From Pseudonocardia alni (GTDB lineage Bacteria > Actinomycetota > Actinomycetes > Mycobacteriales > Pseudonocardiaceae): 64,000 nucleotides of DNA. The position numbers and the translations under genes are program-made. Positions 60,594 to 64,000 of the stretch are shown here, one piece after another (positions within the stretch are counted from its first letter, which is position 1; every line of letters starts with the position of its first letter). The notes under the pieces are model-generated. The model worked only from the letters and a program-made list of their open reading frames with translations. It was not told where the DNA came from and ran no database searches. Location of the stretch: positions 3,596,001 through 3,660,000 of the forward strand of contig NZ_PHUJ01000003.1 in the NCBI RefSeq assembly GCF_002813375.1, written 5' to 3'.

Positions 60594-61448
60594 GGCGGTG
60601 GCCTCCGCGGCCGCCCGGACCGCCCGGATCACCGGGCGGTCGTCGTGCCCGCCGGTGGCCACGGCGACGTCGACGGGCGCTCCCTCCAGCGGCACGAAGG
60701 CCACCTCCGGATGGCTGCAGTAGCGGACCGCCACCGCCCCGTGCAGGCCGATCCGCCCGGACGTCGCGACGGCGGTCGGGATCGCGGCCGGTCGGCGGAT
60801 CACCTGCCCTGTCCGCCCGCCCTGCCGGCCCGCCGCCGCCCACTCGGCGAGCCGGGGGTCCGCTCCGGCCATCGGGAGCCACGGCAGATCCGCCACATCG
60901 GCCTCCACGAGCCGGTCCGCGTCGGCCAACGGCGACGTGCGGGGGACCACCGCCACCCGTGGCGTACTCAGCACCGGCTGCATCACCAGGCCGTCGAGGC
61001 CACCCAGATGGTGCACCAGCCCGACGTCCACGTCGCCGCTCCGTACGGCGTCGTACTGGTCCATCAGATCGAGCTCCTCGTACTCGATGCGGACCCCCGG
61101 TGCCGCGGCGGCGATGCCCGAGACGAGCGTCCGCCATCGGTGCGCGACACCGAACCCGAGTACCCCGACCCGCAGCACCTGCCCGTCGGCCTCCACGCCG
61201 CGAACGGCTTCGACCAGGCTGTCGAACGAGGCCAGGGTCGTGCGGGCGTGCGCGATGACGCGGGCCCCGGCCGGCGTCACCGACACCCGGCGCGTCGTGC
61301 GGTCGAACAGCCGGACACCGAGCTCCCGTTCGAGCCGCCGGATCCGTCGTCCGAAATGCCCCTCGGCGACATAGTGCCGCGCCGCGGACCGTCCGAAGTG
61401 CAGCTCCTCGGAGAGCGTCACCACGTAGCGCAGGACATCGACGTCCAT
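60594..61448 (-). CDS. LysR-type regulator lacking its own stop codon
   Basis: About 285 residues from ATG 61448. N-terminal winged helix (RYVVTLSEELHFGRSAARHY to VTPAGARVIAHARTTL), then the LysR effector domain (LRVGVLGFGVAHRW to VIRAVRAAAEATAGA). Family length is about 300, so the domain is nearly complete. Its frame continues with no stop through the amidohydrolase remnant and the MBL gene to 58551, because the original 3' end was deleted. The end given is where homology stops. Product stability is doubtful. Confidence 0.65.
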
Positions 61449-61639
61449 CGCCCACCTCACTCCACGACGGCAGGATCCAGGGACCGGGTATCCGGGACAC
61501 CGCGCGGCCGGGCGGGACGACGGCTCTCGACCGGCGGCGCGGCCGGCCCCCAGCAGGTCCTCCGATGCCGGTCCGTCGTCGACCCTAGACCCGGATCGAC
61601 CGCCGGCGAGCTCCGAGCGGACGCCTGGTGCCCGCAGGT

Positions 61640-62210
61640 GCCCCTGCAGCCGATGAGCGGAGCACACGAGCGCGGAGGGCCTGCGTGCCGTGACGAGGCT
61701 GATGAGCAGCAGGCACAGGACCAGGATGTACACCGCGAATGCCCAGCCGGGCGGGACCCCGCTGCGCAGCGTCAGGAGCGTGAACGCAGCTCCGAGGCCG
61801 ACCAGGACGTGGAACACCAGGTTCTCGGAGCCGGCGGTCGCGCCAGGTCTTCCGGACGGTGGGGGAGTGCCGCTGCCGTGTCGGCGCCGACCGCGAAGAC
61901 CATCGCGGTGGGAGCCGCGTCGAAGCCGGATCAGACGACGAGCGCCGCCCCGGCGATCGCCGCACGGAGGAGGTCGAACGGACCGATCGCCGAGTGGCTG
62001 TGCCGGGTCACGACAGCCGGGACGACGACGATGAGCGGGCCGAGTCCTGCCGCCGGTGTCAGTACGACGGGGAGGCCGACTCCCGCGGAGAGCTGCGCGA
62101 AGAAGGCGATCAGCGGTGCCGCCGTCCACAGGCCGAGTGCGGCGCTGAGGAGGACCCGGTTCGGATCGAGCACCGCCTTCCCACCTCGCAGCGCCTCGAC
62201 GTCCCGTCCG
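61640..62210 (-). pseudogene. Frameshifted membrane-protein remnant
   Basis: Hydrophobic helices occur in two frames: LLSAALGLWTAAPLIAFFAQ in one, ending at a stop after AGAALVV (61931), and NLVFHVLVGLGAAFTLLTL plus FAVYILVLCLLLISLVTA in another. A single earlier gene broken by a stop and a frameshift explains this. No family recognised. Confidence 0.5.
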
Positions 62211-62282
62211 CCGCCGGGCCGTCGCAGGGTGCGCAGGGATGCCGGACCTCGTCGCCTCGCCCGTCCACCGCGGAGACCGGGG

Positions 62283-62398
62283 CCGGGAACGACGAACGCC
62301 GGGCCACCCGCGAGGGTGTGCCCGGCGTTCCGCCTTCCTGCTGGCGGAGGATAGGGGATTTGAACCCCTGAGGGATTGCTCCCAACACGCTTTCCAAG
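62283..62398. repeat. Right copy of the 116-bp direct repeat bounding the island
   Basis: Identical to 53850-53965. This copy is joined to the intact tRNA-Ser-GGA. Confidence 0.92.
62295..62329 (-). terminator. Hairpin terminator of tRNA-Ser-GGA
   Basis: AACGCCGGGC/GCCCGGCGTT stem, 13 bases after the encoded CCA end on the minus strand. Confidence 0.65.
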
Positions 62399-62429
62399 CG
62401 TGCGCCCTAGGCCACTAGGCGAATCCTCC
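62345..62429 (-). tRNA. tRNA-Ser (anticodon GGA)
   Basis: Acceptor GGAGGAT/ATCCTCC, discriminator G, anticodon loop TTGGAAA with GGA, long variable arm, TTCAAAT T-loop. CCA is encoded at 62344-62342. The island is inserted at the 3' half of this gene. Confidence 0.95.
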
Positions 62430-62512
62430 GCGAAAGAGGTTACGCGACGCCCTCGGTGATCCGACGCGGCCCCCTCGCCGCCCGACGGCGCCGTCCGTGG
62501 CACACTGTCCGT

Positions 62513-62598
62513 GGACCCCGTGCGGCGTCCATCCTGTGAACTCCCCCAGGGCCGGAAGGCAGCAAGGGTCAACAGGCTCTGGCGGGTGCGCGGGGTCC
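62513..62598 (+). ncRNA. ffs: Signal recognition particle RNA, small type (4.5S)
   Basis: The conserved tetraloop region GGCCGGAAGGCAGCAAGGGT lies in the centre, and GGACCCC (62513-62519) pairs with GGGGTCC (62592-62598). Its position between tRNA-Ser and dnaX is the usual actinobacterial one. Confidence 0.93.
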
Positions 62599-62655
62599 CC
62601 TTCTGTCTCCGAGCGGGTCCCCGGAGTGTCGGACCCCCTGGGTAGCCTTCCCCTC

Positions 62656-64000
62656 GTGGCTCTGGCTCTGTACCGCAAGTACCGCCCGGCCAAGCTGGCC
62701 GACGTCGTGGGGCAGGAGCACGTCACCGAGCCCCTGGCCACCGCCCTCACCGCGGGGCGGATCAACCACGCGTATCTGTTCTCGGGGCCGCGGGGCTGCG
62801 GCAAGACGTCCTCGGCGCGCATCCTGGCGCGCTCGCTGAACTGCGAGCAGGGGCCGACCCCGGATCCCTGCGGCGTCTGCAACTCGTGCATCGCGCTCGC
62901 CCCCGAGGGGTCGGGCAGCATCGACGTCGTCGAGCTCGACGCGGCGTCGCACGGTGGTGTCGAGGACGCGCGCGAGCTGCGTGACCGGGCGTTCTACGCG
63001 CCCGCCGAGTCGCGCTACCGCGTGTTCGTCGTCGACGAGGCGCACATGGTCACCACCCAGGGCTTCAACGCGCTGCTCAAGATCGTCGAGGAGCCCCCGG
63101 AGCACCTGGTTTTCGTGTTCGCGACGACGGAGCCGGAGAAGGTGCTCCCGACGATCCGGTCGCGGACCCACCACTACCCGTTCCGGCTGATCCCGCCCGG
63201 CACGATGCGCGCGCTGCTGGAGAAGATCTGCGGCGAGGAGCAGGTGACCGTCGCGCCGCCGGTGTTCCCGCTGGTCATCCGGGCGGGGGGCGGCTCGGCC
63301 CGGGACACGCTGTCGGTGCTGGACCAGCTGCTCGCCGGCGCCGGGCCGCAGGGTGTGACCTACGAGCGCGCGGTCGCGCTGCTCGGGGTGACCGACTCCG
63401 GCCTGATCGACGACACCGTCGACGCGCTCGCCGCGGCCGACGGCGCGGCCGTCTACGGCGCGGTGGACCGGCTCGTCGAGGCCGGGCACGACCCCCGTCG
63501 CTTCGCCTCGGACCTGCTGCAGCGCTTCCGCGACCTGATGCTCGTGCAGGCCGTGCCGGACGCCGCCGAGCAGGGACTGGTCGACGGCGCCGCGGACGAG
63601 CTGTCCCGGATGGCCGACCAGGCCGCCCGGCTCGGCCCGGCCACCCTCACCCGCTACGGCGAGATCCTGCACCAGGGTCTGATCGAGATGCGCGGGGCGA
63701 CCGCCCCGCGGCTGCTGCTGGAGCTGCTGGTCTCGCGGATGCTGCTCCCGGCGGCCACGACCTCCGACGGCGGGCTGCTCGAACGCCTGGAGCGCATCGA
63801 GCGGCGCAACGCGATCGCGCCGGGCCCCGCCGGCCCGGCCGACGACGGCGGAGCCGCCAAGCGGTTCGTCCGGCCCAGCGAGCGCCCGGCCACCCCGGAG
63901 CCGACCGGCGGCGCACCGTCGCGTTCCGCGGAACGCGAGGCAGGGGCGCCGACGGCCGTGCCCGCCCCGGCACCGCCGCGGCCGGCCGGGCCCGTCCCGT
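62656..64000 (+). CDS. dnaX: DNA polymerase III subunit gamma/tau, 3' end outside window
   Basis: 448 codons visible from GTG 62656. Begins VALALYRKYRPAKLADVVGQ. Walker A GPRGCGKTS, a four-Cys zinc site (LNCEQG, CGVCNSC), DEAH box VVDEAHM and sensor FATTEPEKVLPTIRSR mark the clamp loader ATPase. The last visible part is a Pro/Ala-rich linker before the tau region. The frame is open to the end of the window. Confidence 0.96.
   Translation, partial: MALALYRKYRPAKLADVVGQEHVTEPLATALTAGRINHAYLFSGPRGCGKTSSARILARSLNCEQGPTPDPCGVCNSCIALAPEGSGSIDVVELDAASHGGVEDARELRDRAFYAPAESRYRVFVVDEAHMVTTQGFNALLKIVEEPPEHLVFVFATTEPEKVLPTIRSRTHHYPFRLIPPGTMRALLEKICGEEQVTVAPPVFPLVIRAGGGSARDTLSVLDQLLAGAGPQGVTYERAVALLGVTDSGLIDDTVDALAAADGAAVYGAVDRLVEAGHDPRRFASDLLQRFRDLMLVQAVPDAAEQGLVDGAADELSRMADQAARLGPATLTRYGEILHQGLIEMRGATAPRLLLELLVSRMLLPAATTSDGGLLERLERIERRNAIAPGPAGPADDGGAAKRFVRPSERPATPEPTGGAPSRSAEREAGAPTAVPAPAPPRPAGPVP

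Noticed and set aside
58551..61448. A genuine 966-residue LysR-hydrolase fusion protein
   Set aside because: The middle third is the amidohydrolase read in the wrong frame, with low-complexity Arg/Pro composition. The MBL gene keeps its own ATG overlapping the amidohydrolase stop, so independent translation is more likely.
53966..62282. Integrase, excisionase or transposase in the island
   Set aside because: I looked for tyrosine and serine recombinase motifs on both strands and found none. The element may have lost it.
1..64000. CRISPR arrays or phage structural genes
   Set aside because: No regularly spaced repeats and no capsid, tail or terminase-like genes are visible.

Overview
The window is very GC-rich DNA with dense coding, many GTG starts and frequent 4-bp stop/start overlaps. 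It suggests an actinobacterium, and the family Pseudonocardiaceae (perhaps Pseudonocardia) is my best inference. Supporting traits are a TadA-associated protein beside tadA, an MDMPI-type mycothiol-dependent enzyme, a Ku/ATP-ligase pair, a DUF397 / HTH-DUF5753 pair, a CopD-CtaG fusion, menaquinone reductase (menJ), and the tRNA-Ser / SRP RNA / dnaX order at the right end. The genus was not tested.

Layout, left to right. (1) 0-1.8 kb: the end of a tryptophan operon (trpB partial, trpA) closed by a strong hairpin. (2) 2.4-8.1 kb: a compact six-gene run that looks like a trans-envelope electron-transfer system: a flavocytochrome (ferric-reductase type), a DUF4142 membrane protein, two exported proteins, a DUF6529/b561-like membrane protein and a Rieske lipoprotein. 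(3) 8.5-14.6 kb: aldehyde dehydrogenase, an enol-lactonase-like hydrolase, a CGNR regulator divergent from an EamA exporter with an operator-like inverted repeat between them, the DUF397/HTH pair, and three small ORFs. (4) 14.6-20.3 kb: DsbA-like thioredoxin, copper P-type ATPase and a CopD-CtaG fusion (copper and cytochrome oxidase assembly). (5) 20.4-24.3 kb: Ser/Thr kinase, menJ and an MntA-HepT toxin-antitoxin pair. (6) 24.3-29.4 kb: a tightly packed minus-strand cluster joining a membrane-anchored molybdoenzyme with a methyltransferase, two glycosyltransferase-like proteins and a zinc-ribbon sugar epimerase. (7) 29.4-41.1 kb: mostly housekeeping (nucleoside phosphorylase, LCP ligase, Ku and ligase, tyrA, amidase and MFS porter, M20 hydrolase, tadA, tRNA-Ser-CGA). 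(8) 42.6-48.6 kb: two tandem operons, each coding a Tat-exported molybdenum hydroxylase large subunit plus a [2Fe-2S] subunit. The two small subunits are identical at DNA level, and both promoter regions carry the same palindrome. (9) 48.7-53.8 kb: small exporters (SMR, LysE), a YdcF protein, a CPBP protease, a DUF418 protein and a DinB protein. (10) 53.97-62.4 kb: an 8.4-kb island bounded by a perfect 116-bp direct repeat that contains the 3' half of tRNA-Ser-GGA. It carries a flavin amine oxidase and a decaying catabolic operon (LysR, truncated amidohydrolase, metallo-beta-lactamase-fold hydrolase, FAH-family hydrolase, acyl-CoA synthetase), with no recombinase. (11) 62.3-64 kb: intact tRNA-Ser-GGA, SRP RNA and the start of dnaX.

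The observations most worth following are the tRNA-Ser island with its internal deletion, the gene-conversion signature and shared palindrome of the duplicated hydroxylase operons, the Rieske/flavocytochrome cluster and the molybdoenzyme-glycosyltransferase cluster.
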